DNA of 9,421 bases, taken from Chloroflexota bacterium (GTDB lineage Bacteria; Chloroflexota; UBA4733). The DNA is taken from positions 1-9,421 of the forward strand of contig JAMDCW010000017.1 in the NCBI GenBank assembly GCA_023489405.1, given 5' to 3'. Below, piece by piece: positions 1-7,362 of the stretch (its first letter is position 1; each line of letters starts with the position of its first letter). Under the pieces are notes generated by a model. It did no database searches, was not told where the DNA came from, and saw nothing but the letters and a program-made list of their open reading frames with translations. The translations under genes were made by a program, and so were the position numbers.

Positions 1-891
1 GTGGAGGATGCCTGAGATGCCAGTGCTGGTGGCTGTTCCCAGCGTGACGAGCTCTTCTTGGACGCGCTGGACGATGGTGGATAGCCGATCGATCCGCTGC
101 TGGGCAATTTCCTGTCCGTTCGACGTGGTGAGCCGCTCGATGAAGTCACGCTGCTTGCCTGCGATCCAGTTGGGGAGCCGCTCACTGACATAGGGCACGA
201 AGAATGTGGAGAAGTGCTGGCGCAGGTACTCATCGAGCGAGGATGTTGCGGTGTCGTACTGGCGTTCGAGATGATGCATTGTGATATGGATGTTACGGTA
301 CAACGCCGGTAAGCCAATATTGGCGTCGATGGTATCGGCGTCGTAGAGGCAGCGGCCTTCGAGACTCGTTTCTTCAGTGACACGGAGATGAGAGATGATG
401 ATCTCCGCGACGTGGGCCTGAAAGGCTGCATCATAGCCATAGGCGTCTAAAAGCGCTTCAGCGACTCTAGCTCCAGAGACGTTGTGGAGCTGTCCTCGCA
501 GGTTCATCCGCTCATAGATCTGGGTGACGCGATTGTGCCGGGCCGGTGGCAGATACGCATTGCGCCAGAAACCGTTCTCGTCGAGTACACGTTTGCCGTC
601 TTTCATCACGATCTCACCATCGTACGGCTTTGTGATGTCGTGGAGGGTAGCAGCGACATCGAGTGGTCGCGGCGAGCCGCCTTCAAGGGCGCAGAGCGTC
701 ATCGCGAGGTTGCGTACCCGGCGAACGTGGTCATGGGTATATGCCCGCCAAGAGAAACCCACCCAATCCTGATCCCACAACGTGAACGTGTGTTCGGCGA
801 GTGTGCTGAGCTCTACGAGAACGGCGGCATCATCCGGGTGAGGGGGTGGGGGTGCGAGCATTTCGATGGTGGAGCTAGGGCTTGGCGTCAC
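1..891 (-). CDS. HD-domain metal-dependent phosphohydrolase (C-terminus cut by window edge)
   Basis: The frame is open for 297 codons from a GTG at 891 to the left edge, so the 3' end is missing. The start is set by a strong Shine-Dalgarno, AGAGGAG, five bases upstream; the next in-frame ATG (codon 11) has none. The protein carries HD-superfamily metal ligands: His55 in YTHDHVRRV, the His84-Asp85 doublet in LHDITKP, further histidines at 136, 160 and 168, and Asp184 in LYDADTID. Lys88 follows the doublet as in many HD hydrolases. Such proteins hydrolyse phosphomonoesters or phosphodiesters, often of nucleotides, using one or two divalent metals in the cytoplasm; the substrate cannot be read here. 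Residues from about 200 onward are helical and charged and not recognised. The gene lies 58 bases downstream of the S9 peptidase on the same strand, so co-transcription is likely. The HD assignment is firm; the exact function is unknown. Confidence 0.87.
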   Translation of the reverse strand, partial: MTPSPSSTIEMLAPPPPHPDDAAVLVELSTLAEHTFTLWDQDWVGFSWRAYTHDHVRRVRNLAMTLCALEGGSPRPLDVAATLHDITKPYDGEIVMKDGKRVLDENGFWRNAYLPPARHNRVTQIYERMNLRGQLHNVSGARVAEALLDAYGYDAAFQAHVAEIIISHLRVTEETSLEGRCLYDADTIDANIGLPALYRNIHITMHHLERQYDTATSSLDEYLRQHFSTFFVPYVSERLPNWIAGKQRDFIERLTTSNGQEIAQQRIDRLSTIVQRVQEELVTLGTATSTGISGILH

Positions 892-896
892 GGGTT

Positions 897-903
897 CTCC
901 TCT
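897..903 (-). promoter_or_regulatory. Ribosome binding site of the HD phosphohydrolase gene
   Basis: AGAGGAG on the minus strand sits five bases before the GTG at 891. It is the strongest Shine-Dalgarno among the leftward genes and decides the GTG start over the in-frame ATG ten codons further in. It suggests that the second gene of the unit is translated independently of the peptidase gene upstream. Confidence 0.75.
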
Positions 904-949
904 GTAAGCAATGCGTGCTCGATTCGTAGGAGAATCTTACAGTGTGTGC

Positions 950-2893
950 TCATCGGGGTGGAAGAAATGTCACCGGAATATGCTCGATCGACTCACTGAG
1001 CGGAATTTGCAGAATTTGGGAGAAGAAGGAGAGCTCACAGGCAAGAGCACGCCTCACATTCTCTGCTTTCTGGAATCCATGGCCTTCTCCGGGGAAAGTG
1101 ACATAGACGTGGGGTATCCGCCTCGCTCGTAGGTGCTCCACAAGCTGCTCGGCTTGATTGGGCGGCACCACTTTATCATCCAGACCTTGGAAGAGAATAA
1201 CCGGCCGTGTGAGCTGATCAGCGTGGTAGATGGGTGAACGCTCCTGAAAAAGCGCCTGTGCGGCAGGATAGGGCCCGATGAGACGTTCCAAATAGCGCGA
1301 TTCGAACTTGTGCATATCCTTCAAGAGGAGTTCGAGATCGGCGATGCCATAGTAGCTCGCGCCAGCCGTGAAAGTCTCGCGAAAAGTCAGTGCAGCGAGC
1401 GCGGTGAATCCTCCTGCGCTCCCCCCAGCGATGATGAGCCTACTGGCATCGACCCGGCCTGTCTGGGCGAGAGCGTCTGCGCCGGCACAGCAATCATCGA
1501 CGTCGGCCTTGCCCCATGTGCCGTAGAGCGCTTCGCGATAGCTACGACCGTAACCGCTGCTCCCCCGATAGTTGACATCGAGAACGGCGTAACCGCGGCT
1601 GGTCCAGAGTTGGTTGCCCAAGTTGAGGGCCGTCGTGGTTGCGCTCGTTGGGCCACCGTGACACACCACCCGGAGTGGCGGCGCCGCGCCGTCGGGCCCG
1701 CGATATGCTCCGTTGGTTGGCGGATAGTAGAAGGCGTGGACGGTTTCCCCTCCCGGCGCCTCGTAGGTCATGTGCTCCGGCCGTGCGAGCACCGAGGGGG
1801 AAAGTTCCAGCGTACTGGAGCGATGGAGCACTTCGTGAACGCCGGTGAGCGGATCGATGAGCACCACGGCCGGCGCTGCCTGGGCGTGGGAGACGATGCA
1901 GACGATCCGCCCTCTGTATGCTGCCAGCCAAGGAGCAAAGGCGGTGAACGGGGTAGAAACCTTCCGAATGGCTCCACTGGCTAGATCAACGATGACGAGG
2001 GCTTGCCCATCGCCCGTGGTCATGATTGCCACTGCCTGCTCATTGCTGAGAGGAATGAATGGCCGGCATCCCAAAATCCAAGGCGGAACGGCGAATTCCG
2101 CCTGTTCATCAGTGATAGGGCGGACGTCATGACCGTTCCAGCAGTAGAGATTCCACCACCCGGAGCGGTCAGAAGCGAAGAGGAGGTGGCCATTGGGCAG
2201 CCACTGTGGGAAGAGCGCACTTTCTCTGACATCGCCCGCAATACGGATGGGGTCACTCAAGCCGCCGTGTTCCAAGACTGTTGCGACGAAGAGCTGAGTG
2301 CTATCCCATGGCATATCGGGGTGATTCCAGCTCACCCAGCAGAGCTTGGTGCTATCCGGACTCAGGCGGGGACTGCTGTAGAAGCCGGCTCCCTGAACAA
2401 GCGGTTCGATCTGGTGGGGCTCATTCAAGGAGATCGTGATGAGAAGGTTCTCCGGATCTGGGCTGCTCCGGTGGTCTTCACAGACGCTGATGAGGCGGTG
2501 GCGTGCTTGATCCAGGGTAAAATCGGCAAACCGTACGGTGCCGGCAGTGGTGAGTGGAGACGTGGTACGCAGACGGTTCCCGATGCGAAAGAGCGAGCCA
2601 TCAAGAAAATGGCTGACGAATAGGTCGCCTTCTGCGGCGATATACTCGCCCCCGCCATATTCATGCACACGGGACCGTGCATTGAGCCAGGCGGGAATGG
2701 CGTCGGTCATTCCTTCTTCCGGATCCCAACGCACGATACACGATCGGCCATTTTCTTGGGGGCGTCCTTCCAGCCAGTAGATCTGACTGCCGTCTACCTC
2801 GACGTGGCTCAATGAAACACCAGCGGCAGCGACAATTTGCGGAGTGATTGGTGAAGGCCAGCCGCCGAAAGGTAAGACTGTCGGTGTTCCCAT
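950..2893 (-). CDS. S9 family (prolyl oligopeptidase-like) serine peptidase
   Basis: This 647-residue protein has the size and two-part build of the S9B/S9C peptidases (dipeptidyl- or acylaminoacyl-peptidase type). Residues about 20-370 form the beta-propeller, with repeated strands such as SPRLSPDSTKLCWVSW (174-189) and FPQWLPNGHLLFASDRSG (228-245). Residues about 375-630 form the alpha/beta-hydrolase domain. There HGGP (412-415) provides the oxyanion region, GGSAGG contains the nucleophile Ser492, GLDDKVVP contains the likely Asp573, and GEGHGF contains His605, giving a complete triad. These enzymes cut short peptides, releasing dipeptides or blocked N-terminal residues. No signal peptide is visible, so it should be cytoplasmic. 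The ATG at 2893 is the most upstream start possible because an in-frame TGA lies 27 bases before it; its Shine-Dalgarno is weak. It is the first gene of a leftward unit with the HD hydrolase. Substrate specificity is not determinable. Confidence 0.94.
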   Translation of the reverse strand: MGTPTVLPFGGWPSPITPQIVAAAGVSLSHVEVDGSQIYWLEGRPQENGRSCIVRWDPEEGMTDAIPAWLNARSRVHEYGGGEYIAAEGDLFVSHFLDGSLFRIGNRLRTTSPLTTAGTVRFADFTLDQARHRLISVCEDHRSSPDPENLLITISLNEPHQIEPLVQGAGFYSSPRLSPDSTKLCWVSWNHPDMPWDSTQLFVATVLEHGGLSDPIRIAGDVRESALFPQWLPNGHLLFASDRSGWWNLYCWNGHDVRPITDEQAEFAVPPWILGCRPFIPLSNEQAVAIMTTGDGQALVIVDLASGAIRKVSTPFTAFAPWLAAYRGRIVCIVSHAQAAPAVVLIDPLTGVHEVLHRSSTLELSPSVLARPEHMTYEAPGGETVHAFYYPPTNGAYRGPDGAAPPLRVVCHGGPTSATTTALNLGNQLWTSRGYAVLDVNYRGSSGYGRSYREALYGTWGKADVDDCCAGADALAQTGRVDASRLIIAGGSAGGFTALAALTFRETFTAGASYYGIADLELLLKDMHKFESRYLERLIGPYPAAQALFQERSPIYHADQLTRPVILFQGLDDKVVPPNQAEQLVEHLRARRIPHVYVTFPGEGHGFQKAENVRRALACELSFFSQILQIPLSESIEHIPVTFLPPR

Positions 2894-2959
2894 GCGCGGA
2901 TTTTCCCAATCACTCGGTCAGCAAGGGGGGCTCTTCCAGCAAGCGTGTTCTCAGCCATG

Positions 2960-2988
2960 CTGATATGTCACATTTTCTGCAGTATAAT
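2960..2988 (+). promoter_or_regulatory. Candidate sigma70-like promoter for the membrane protein-polA unit
   Basis: CTGATA (2960-2965, 4 of 6 to TTGACA) is followed by 17 bases and a perfect TATAAT (2983-2988). Transcription would start near 2995, giving a leader of about 57 bases before the ATG at 3052. A perfect -10 box is notable in this moderately GC-rich DNA, and the rest of the 158-base gap between the two divergent genes shows no better candidate. Confidence 0.52.
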
Positions 2989-3009
2989 GACTTGCGCCCT
3001 AATTGGCCA
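2981..3009 (-). promoter_or_regulatory. Candidate sigma70-like promoter for the peptidase unit
   Basis: On the minus strand, TGGCCA (3009-3004, 4 of 6 to TTGACA) is followed by exactly 17 bases and then TATACT (2986-2981, 5 of 6 to TATAAT). Transcription would begin near 2974, leaving a leader of about 80 bases before the ATG at 2893. Its -10 overlaps the -10 of the rightward promoter on the other strand. This is a by-eye consensus match and has not been tested. Confidence 0.42.
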
Positions 3010-3051
3010 CTTGACCACGAAGCACTGATCGGCGTTTCTCAGTGAAAGCGC

Positions 3052-3888
3052 ATGCGCAAGGAAGGCGGTAGCGCTGTGTCACCCTCAGGACTTTATACGA
3101 GCAGCGATGAAGAAGAGGAAGCGCGTCGCATCCGGCGCTATCGCCGCGATCTGATGTTCGTAGTGGGTTCTCCTGCAGAAACGGTTGCCTCCGGCGTCGT
3201 CGCTGCTTTGACTATTCTCCCTGTTTTGCTCGTGCCTTCTGCGCTCGCCATAGTAGTTTTTGGCAAGGTCGTGGCTGCACGCGCAGCCGAAGACATGCTG
3301 GTGTCGGGTGCTCAACCGGGCGGTGGTGCGCCGCCAGAATCTTCCGTGAAAGTACTCGTCATCGGCCTGCTGGTCCTCTCCCTCACGCTCGCCGTTGCTG
3401 GCGGGCTGAGCGCTTGGCTGCGTCGCCGGGGATACCTGGAAGCTGGCGGATTGCAACGCTACCCAGAGCGTGTTCCGAGCCGCTGGTCTACGGCAGCCTT
3501 TCTGTTGCCGGTAGGCCTTCTTTTCTTCGTCGTTTTGACGGAGCTGACTTTTTTTCGCTTAGGTGACAGCGGCGGTGGTGTCGCTCAGGTCTCTCTAGGT
3601 GATCGCCTCCTGATCCCAGTCGTTTTTGCCATCCTCGTTGCCGGGCTGTTGCATTGGTTTTGGGAGGCGCTCTTTACGGTAGTGCATCCATCGCTCTCGA
3701 GCGGGAATATCGACCGGGAACTAGCACAGCGCGCCGTCCGCACCCGGGACTGGATTCGTGACGAAGAAGATCGAGCGCGCCGGCTGCCGTGGGCGGAGGC
3801 TGCCTCGATTCGGCGAGAGAGGCAAGAGCGGGAGAGAGCCTCTTCGCAATCGCCAGGTTCTCCTATGACAGAAAGAGATCGTGAGTGA
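3052..3888 (+). CDS. Uncharacterised four-helix membrane protein coupled to polA
   Basis: I do not recognise this 278-residue protein. The N-terminus is charged (DEEEEARRIRRYRRD, 19-33). Four hydrophobic segments follow, at about 44-71, 99-124, 147-168 and 186-212. The second ends in WLRRRG, as expected at a cytoplasmic face, and both termini are predicted cytoplasmic. The tail (218-278) is rich in Arg and Glu and likely helical. There is no signal peptidase site and no catalytic motif that I can see. The start is uncertain: ATG 3052 has only a weak Shine-Dalgarno, while GTG 3076 is preceded by GGAAGGCGG at 3060-3068 and would give 270 residues, leaving the helices unchanged. The TGA stop overlaps the GTG of polA by four bases (GTGA), implying translational coupling and one mRNA. 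It is the first gene after the divergent promoter region. Confidence 0.82.
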   Translation: MRKEGGSAVSPSGLYTSSDEEEEARRIRRYRRDLMFVVGSPAETVASGVVAALTILPVLLVPSALAIVVFGKVVAARAAEDMLVSGAQPGGGAPPESSVKVLVIGLLVLSLTLAVAGGLSAWLRRRGYLEAGGLQRYPERVPSRWSTAAFLLPVGLLFFVVLTELTFFRLGDSGGGVAQVSLGDRLLIPVVFAILVAGLLHWFWEALFTVVHPSLSSGNIDRELAQRAVRTRDWIRDEEDRARRLPWAEAASIRRERQERERASSQSPGSPMTERDRE

Positions 3889-6698
3889 GCGTGCCACACT
3901 GCGTCTTTGTCGATGGCCATGCGCTGATTCATCGAGCGTTCCACGCCATTCCCCTCTTGACCACCTCTGCCCATGAGCCGGTCAATGCGGTTTTCGGTTT
4001 TACGTCTATGGTGTTGAAGGCGCTGCAGGATTTGCAACCAGAGTGTATCGCCGTCGCCTTCGACACTGCTGCACCTACATTTCGCAAGCTCCAGTTCGAT
4101 GCCTACAAAGCGCAACGCCCTCAGACGCCCCCAGAACTCGTTTCGCAGTTCTCCCTTGTACGGGACGTGGTCCAGGCGTTGGGGATTCCGATTTTCGAGT
4201 TGGAGGGGTATGAAGCGGACGATCTGCTAGGGACCATCAGTCTCCAGGCTGCTGATCAAGCTTTCCGGGTGACCATCGTCACCGGCGATCTGGACGCTTT
4301 ACAGCTTGTCGATGAACGTGTCGCGGTGATGGTCAATCGCCGTGGTGTGCAAGAGGTCACCGTCTATACACCGGAGCTCGTTCAAGAGCGCTATGGGTTT
4401 GCTGCGGAGCTCATCCCGGACTACAAGGCCCTTGTCGGCGATACCTCTGATAACATTCCCAAAGTCCCTGGTATCGGCGAAAAGACAGCCTCGGGTCTGC
4501 TCGCCCAATATGGGGGTCTGGAGGGTATCTATGCGCATCTGGAAGATCTAAAACCGAAGGTTGCCGCTGCGCTCGTCGAGTTGCGTGAGCAGGTCTTCCA
4601 GAGTCGAGACCTCGCCACAATCCGGCGCGATGCACCGGTTGTCTTTGACGCCGATCGTGCACGGCGCCAGTACTATGTGCGCAGTGAAGCGCTATCGCTA
4701 TTCCAGCGCCTGGAATTCAGGTCGCTCATGAACAAGCTGCCGGCAGAACCAGTATCGACAGGCGCCCAGGTCCATACACACCAAGAGTCGCTGTTTGCCC
4801 AGGAGGAGCTGGGGGTTGACCCGACTCCTCAAATCGATGGACCAGATACGCAGTGGCGGTTAGTGGTAACGGAGGAGGAACTCGCCGCTCTTGCCGGTGA
4901 ATTGCGGGCGAGTGCCCAGGTGTGCTTCGACGTGGAAACGACCAGCACGGATGCCATTCGTTGTGGTCTCGTCGGCATCGCGTTCAGTGGTCGTCCCAAG
5001 ACCGGAGCATATATTCCGCTCGGTCATCATGCGCCGCTGGAGGAAGAAGCTACCCCAAATCTTTCCCTGGTGCAAGTGCAGCGGTATCTGGGTAGCCTGC
5101 TTGCAGATAGGCATCTTCCTAAGGTAGCCCATCATGCGAAGTTCGATATCGAGGTGCTCACCCGGCATGGACTGCCGGTGCACGGCCTGGTGTTTGACAC
5201 GATGATTGCAGCGTACCTCTTGAGCATGCGTTCGGTCGGACTGAAGGAGCTTGCTGAGCAAGAGCTTCACATTCACATGACGCAGATTACCGATCTGATC
5301 GGCGTAGGGGCGCGTCAGCGCACGATGGCCGACGTGTCGGTGCAGTATGCCGCCCCCTATGCCTGTGCCGATGTAGATCTCACGCTTCGCTTGAAGGAGC
5401 GGTTGGAGCCTCGACTTGCGACGACAGAGCTAGAGCGCTTGAATCGTGAGATCGAAGTGCCGCTGATTGACGTGCTTGCGGCGATGGAGCTGGCGGGCGT
5501 TGCTATCGACGGCGATGCTTTGCGCAGCATGTCCCAGCGTATAGGGCAACAGCTCCTCGAATTGGAAGAGAAGATTTTTGCCGCGGCAGGTCACCCCTTC
5601 AATGTAAACTCTCCGGCGCAGCTCGGTCGCGTATTGTTCGAGGAGCTCAAGCTACCGGTTGGCTCCAACCGGCGATTGAAGACGGGATATCCTACAGGCT
5701 CAGAGATTTTGGAAGAGCTCCGTCCGATTCATCCGATCGTGGGCTTCGTGTTGGGGTTTCGTGAGCTGGCGAAGCTCAAATCTACCTACGTCGATCGCCT
5801 ACCGGAGCTGGTGAACCCTGATACCGGGCGTGTACACACGTCATTGCGCCAGCATGTAGTGGCAACCGGCCGCCTAAGCTCCATCGAGCCGAACTTGCAG
5901 AATATTCCTGTGCGCACCGCGGCGGGACGGGAGATCCGGCGAGCGTTCATTCCTGGCGAACCGGGCTGGCTATTGCTCTCAGCGGACTACTCTCAGATCG
6001 AGTTGCGTGTTCTCGCACATCTCTCTGGTGATCCGACCTTGACGGCGGCTTTTTTAGCGGGAGAAGACATTCACGCCGCGACGGCCGCTCGGGTTTTCCG
6101 CGTACCGATCTCTGACGTTCAGCCGGATCAGCGACGTATTGCCAAGGTTATCAATTTCGGTATTTTGTACGGCATGGGCCCCGACGCCTTAGCTAAACAG
6201 ATCGAATCCACCCGGAATGAGGCGAAACGGTTCATCGAACAGTACTTTCAGACCTTCCCGGAAGTGCAGCGTTTTATCGAAGGGACGAAACGTCAAGCTG
6301 CGAAGCTCGGCTATGTTACCACGATTACGGGAAGAAGGCGCTTCATGGAGGATCTTCAAGATCCGCGCCGCGCTATTCAGGCACAAGCAGAGCGCGCTGC
6401 CGTCAATGCCCCGGTTCAAGGGAGTGCTGCCGATATCATCAAAATTGCCATGGTGCGGCTGCACCATGAGCTGCAGCAAGCCCGCTTTACGACGCGCATG
6501 CTCTTGCAGGTGCATGACGAGCTCGTCTTCGAGGTTCCAAGGAACGAGCTGGACGTTGCAGCTCCCATGATCAAGAAAGGGATGGAAGAAGCCTACACTC
6601 TGCGAGTGCCAATCAAGGTGGAAATCAAAGTGGGGCCAAACTGGGCGGATATGGAGGACCTCGAGCTCGATGTGGCGGCGCCCCGTGCTGCCCAGTAG
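3885..6698 (+). CDS. polA: DNA polymerase I
   Basis: This 937-residue protein is a three-domain DNA polymerase I that fills gaps and removes RNA primers during repair and Okazaki fragment maturation. Residues 1-285 are the 5' nuclease, with metal-site acidic residues at Asp10, Asp60, EADD (110-113), GDLD (134-137) and GDTSDN (185-190), followed by the helix-hairpin-helix VPGIGEKTA. Residues about 323-512 are the 3'-5' exonuclease with all three motifs intact: FDVET (Asp349, Glu351), KFD (Asp421) and YACAD (Tyr492, Asp496), so proofreading should be active, unlike Taq polymerase. Residues about 515-937 are the polymerase: DYSQIELR (Asp701), the O-helix Arg750-Lys754-Phe758-Tyr762, and VHDE (Asp878). 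Phe758 matches the dideoxynucleotide-discriminating residue of E. coli. The GTG start overlaps the preceding stop and has AGAGA six bases upstream; a second GTG at 3891 is a possible alternative. Confidence 0.99.
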   Translation: MSVPHCVFVDGHALIHRAFHAIPLLTTSAHEPVNAVFGFTSMVLKALQDLQPECIAVAFDTAAPTFRKLQFDAYKAQRPQTPPELVSQFSLVRDVVQALGIPIFELEGYEADDLLGTISLQAADQAFRVTIVTGDLDALQLVDERVAVMVNRRGVQEVTVYTPELVQERYGFAAELIPDYKALVGDTSDNIPKVPGIGEKTASGLLAQYGGLEGIYAHLEDLKPKVAAALVELREQVFQSRDLATIRRDAPVVFDADRARRQYYVRSEALSLFQRLEFRSLMNKLPAEPVSTGAQVHTHQESLFAQEELGVDPTPQIDGPDTQWRLVVTEEELAALAGELRASAQVCFDVETTSTDAIRCGLVGIAFSGRPKTGAYIPLGHHAPLEEEATPNLSLVQVQRYLGSLLADRHLPKVAHHAKFDIEVLTRHGLPVHGLVFDTMIAAYLLSMRSVGLKELAEQELHIHMTQITDLIGVGARQRTMADVSVQYAAPYACADVDLTLRLKERLEPRLATTELERLNREIEVPLIDVLAAMELAGVAIDGDALRSMSQRIGQQLLELEEKIFAAAGHPFNVNSPAQLGRVLFEELKLPVGSNRRLKTGYPTGSEILEELRPIHPIVGFVLGFRELAKLKSTYVDRLPELVNPDTGRVHTSLRQHVVATGRLSSIEPNLQNIPVRTAAGREIRRAFIPGEPGWLLLSADYSQIELRVLAHLSGDPTLTAAFLAGEDIHAATAARVFRVPISDVQPDQRRIAKVINFGILYGMGPDALAKQIESTRNEAKRFIEQYFQTFPEVQRFIEGTKRQAAKLGYVTTITGRRRFMEDLQDPRRAIQAQAERAAVNAPVQGSAADIIKIAMVRLHHELQQARFTTRMLLQVHDELVFEVPRNELDVAAPMIKKGMEEAYTLRVPIKVEIKVGPNWADMEDLELDVAAPRAAQ

Positions 6699-6701
6699 CT
6701 T

Positions 6702-6773
6702 GCCTCAATAACGTCGTGCTTCAGGTGGCTCATCGTGCGGTTTTACAGGCTAGCACTGCGCCAACATTGAGGC
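6702..6773. repeat. Inverted repeat spanning the gap between convergent units
   Basis: GCCTCAAT (6702-6709) and ATTGAGGC (6766-6773) are perfect 8-base inverted arms 56 bases apart. Nested inside are GTGCT (6716-6720) and AGCAC (6752-6756), another inverted pair, so either strand's transcript could fold into a long interrupted stem. The 5' arm begins four bases after the polA stop. There is no U-rich run after the structure on either strand, so it is not a textbook intrinsic terminator, though it could protect 3' ends or assist termination for the two converging units. Confidence 0.45.
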
Positions 6774-6789
6774 GATCACGAGGCGCCTC
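6769..6789. terminator. Short GC hairpin between convergent genes, weak terminator candidate
   Basis: GAGGCG (6769-6774) and CGCCTC (6784-6789) can form a six-pair stem with a nine-base loop, just after the polA unit and seven bases beyond the TAA stop of the leftward membrane protein gene. GAGGCGCCTC (6780-6789) is also a perfect 10-base palindrome. The stem shares GAGGC with the 3' arm of the longer inverted repeat, so the two folds exclude one another. Only TTCGCATT follows on the plus strand, not a T-tract, so termination activity is a guess from position. Confidence 0.3.
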
Positions 6790-6795
6790 TTCGCA

Positions 6796-7362
6796 TTAGG
6801 TACGGTGTTCGCTGATCTGAACGATCACCTCAAAGAGGGTGAAGATCAGCAGGACGACGGCAGCCACGACAGGCGTCCATAGGTCCAACAGGCGCGCTGC
6901 CAGGTTGAGGCAGACGAATCCGGCGATTTCCAATCCTTGACGGAAAGCAACGTAGGCGTAGTGGGCGTGCAGTCGAGCAGGAACGGCCCTGTGAACAGCG
7001 CTGATGGCGAGACCACTTCCTCCCCACACGAGAAGTCCCAGGGCTACTACGAAGAGGGTTTGGTTATAGGGTGATGCTGGATTCAGCAAGAGCACTGTAA
7101 GCACTGTACCGATCAGTCCGGCGATTCCGAAAATTGCCAGAAGCAATGTCAAAAGGGGAAATGGCAGCGATGGAAGACGTAGGGAGGTTGGGCGCTTGCT
7201 GGTGGGTTCTGGTGGCATCGGGGCATGTTCTGCTCGTTGTTGCAAGCGCGCTTGCGTCTGTAACAAGCGCAGGTGCTCCTGCCGGCGCTGATGCTGCCGG
7301 ACACGGATGAGCTCGCGGTCGATCTTTTGCCGGCGATCAACCGGGTGTTGCTGTGGTTGCAT
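6796..7362 (-). CDS. Uncharacterised small membrane protein downstream of obg
   Basis: I do not recognise this 188-residue protein. Residues 1-45 are rich in Arg and Gln (for example RVRQHQRRQEH, 20-30) and likely form a charged helix or coiled coil. A proline-rich linker (47-70) leads to hydrophobic segments at about 68-93, 102-124, 143-158 and 162-184, the third being weak. The frame is open further upstream through obg, but GGGAGG (7369-7374) lies six bases before the ATG at 7362 and directly abuts another ATG at 7368, so 7362 is the best start. The gene begins 26 bases inside the end of obg, in another frame, indicating translational coupling. It is the last gene of the leftward kinase-obg unit and ends 97 bases from polA. 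It resembles the polA-linked membrane protein only in general layout; I see no clear sequence similarity. Confidence 0.78.
   Translation of the reverse strand: MQPQQHPVDRRQKIDRELIRVRQHQRRQEHLRLLQTQARLQQRAEHAPMPPEPTSKRPTSLRLPSLPFPLLTLLLAIFGIAGLIGTVLTVLLLNPASPYNQTLFVVALGLLVWGGSGLAISAVHRAVPARLHAHYAYVAFRQGLEIAGFVCLNLAARLLDLWTPVVAAVVLLIFTLFEVIVQISEHRT

Noticed and set aside
921..936. GATTC/GAATC inverted pair between the peptidase and HD genes as a terminator
   Set aside because: It is only a five-pair stem of low GC content with no T-tract, and the next gene's ribosome binding site follows closely, so termination there is unlikely.
484..2623. Long open frames on the plus strand (484-999, 1310-1984, 2003-2623) opposite the HD and S9 genes
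   Set aside because: The minus-strand frames encode clear HD and S9 motifs throughout. The plus-strand products are compositionally biased with no recognisable domain or convincing ribosome binding site, as expected of antisense shadows in GC-rich coding DNA.
2848..3045. Small plus-strand frame of 65 codons across the divergent intergenic region
   Set aside because: It starts inside the peptidase gene and runs through the promoter region, with no recognisable motif or ribosome binding site.
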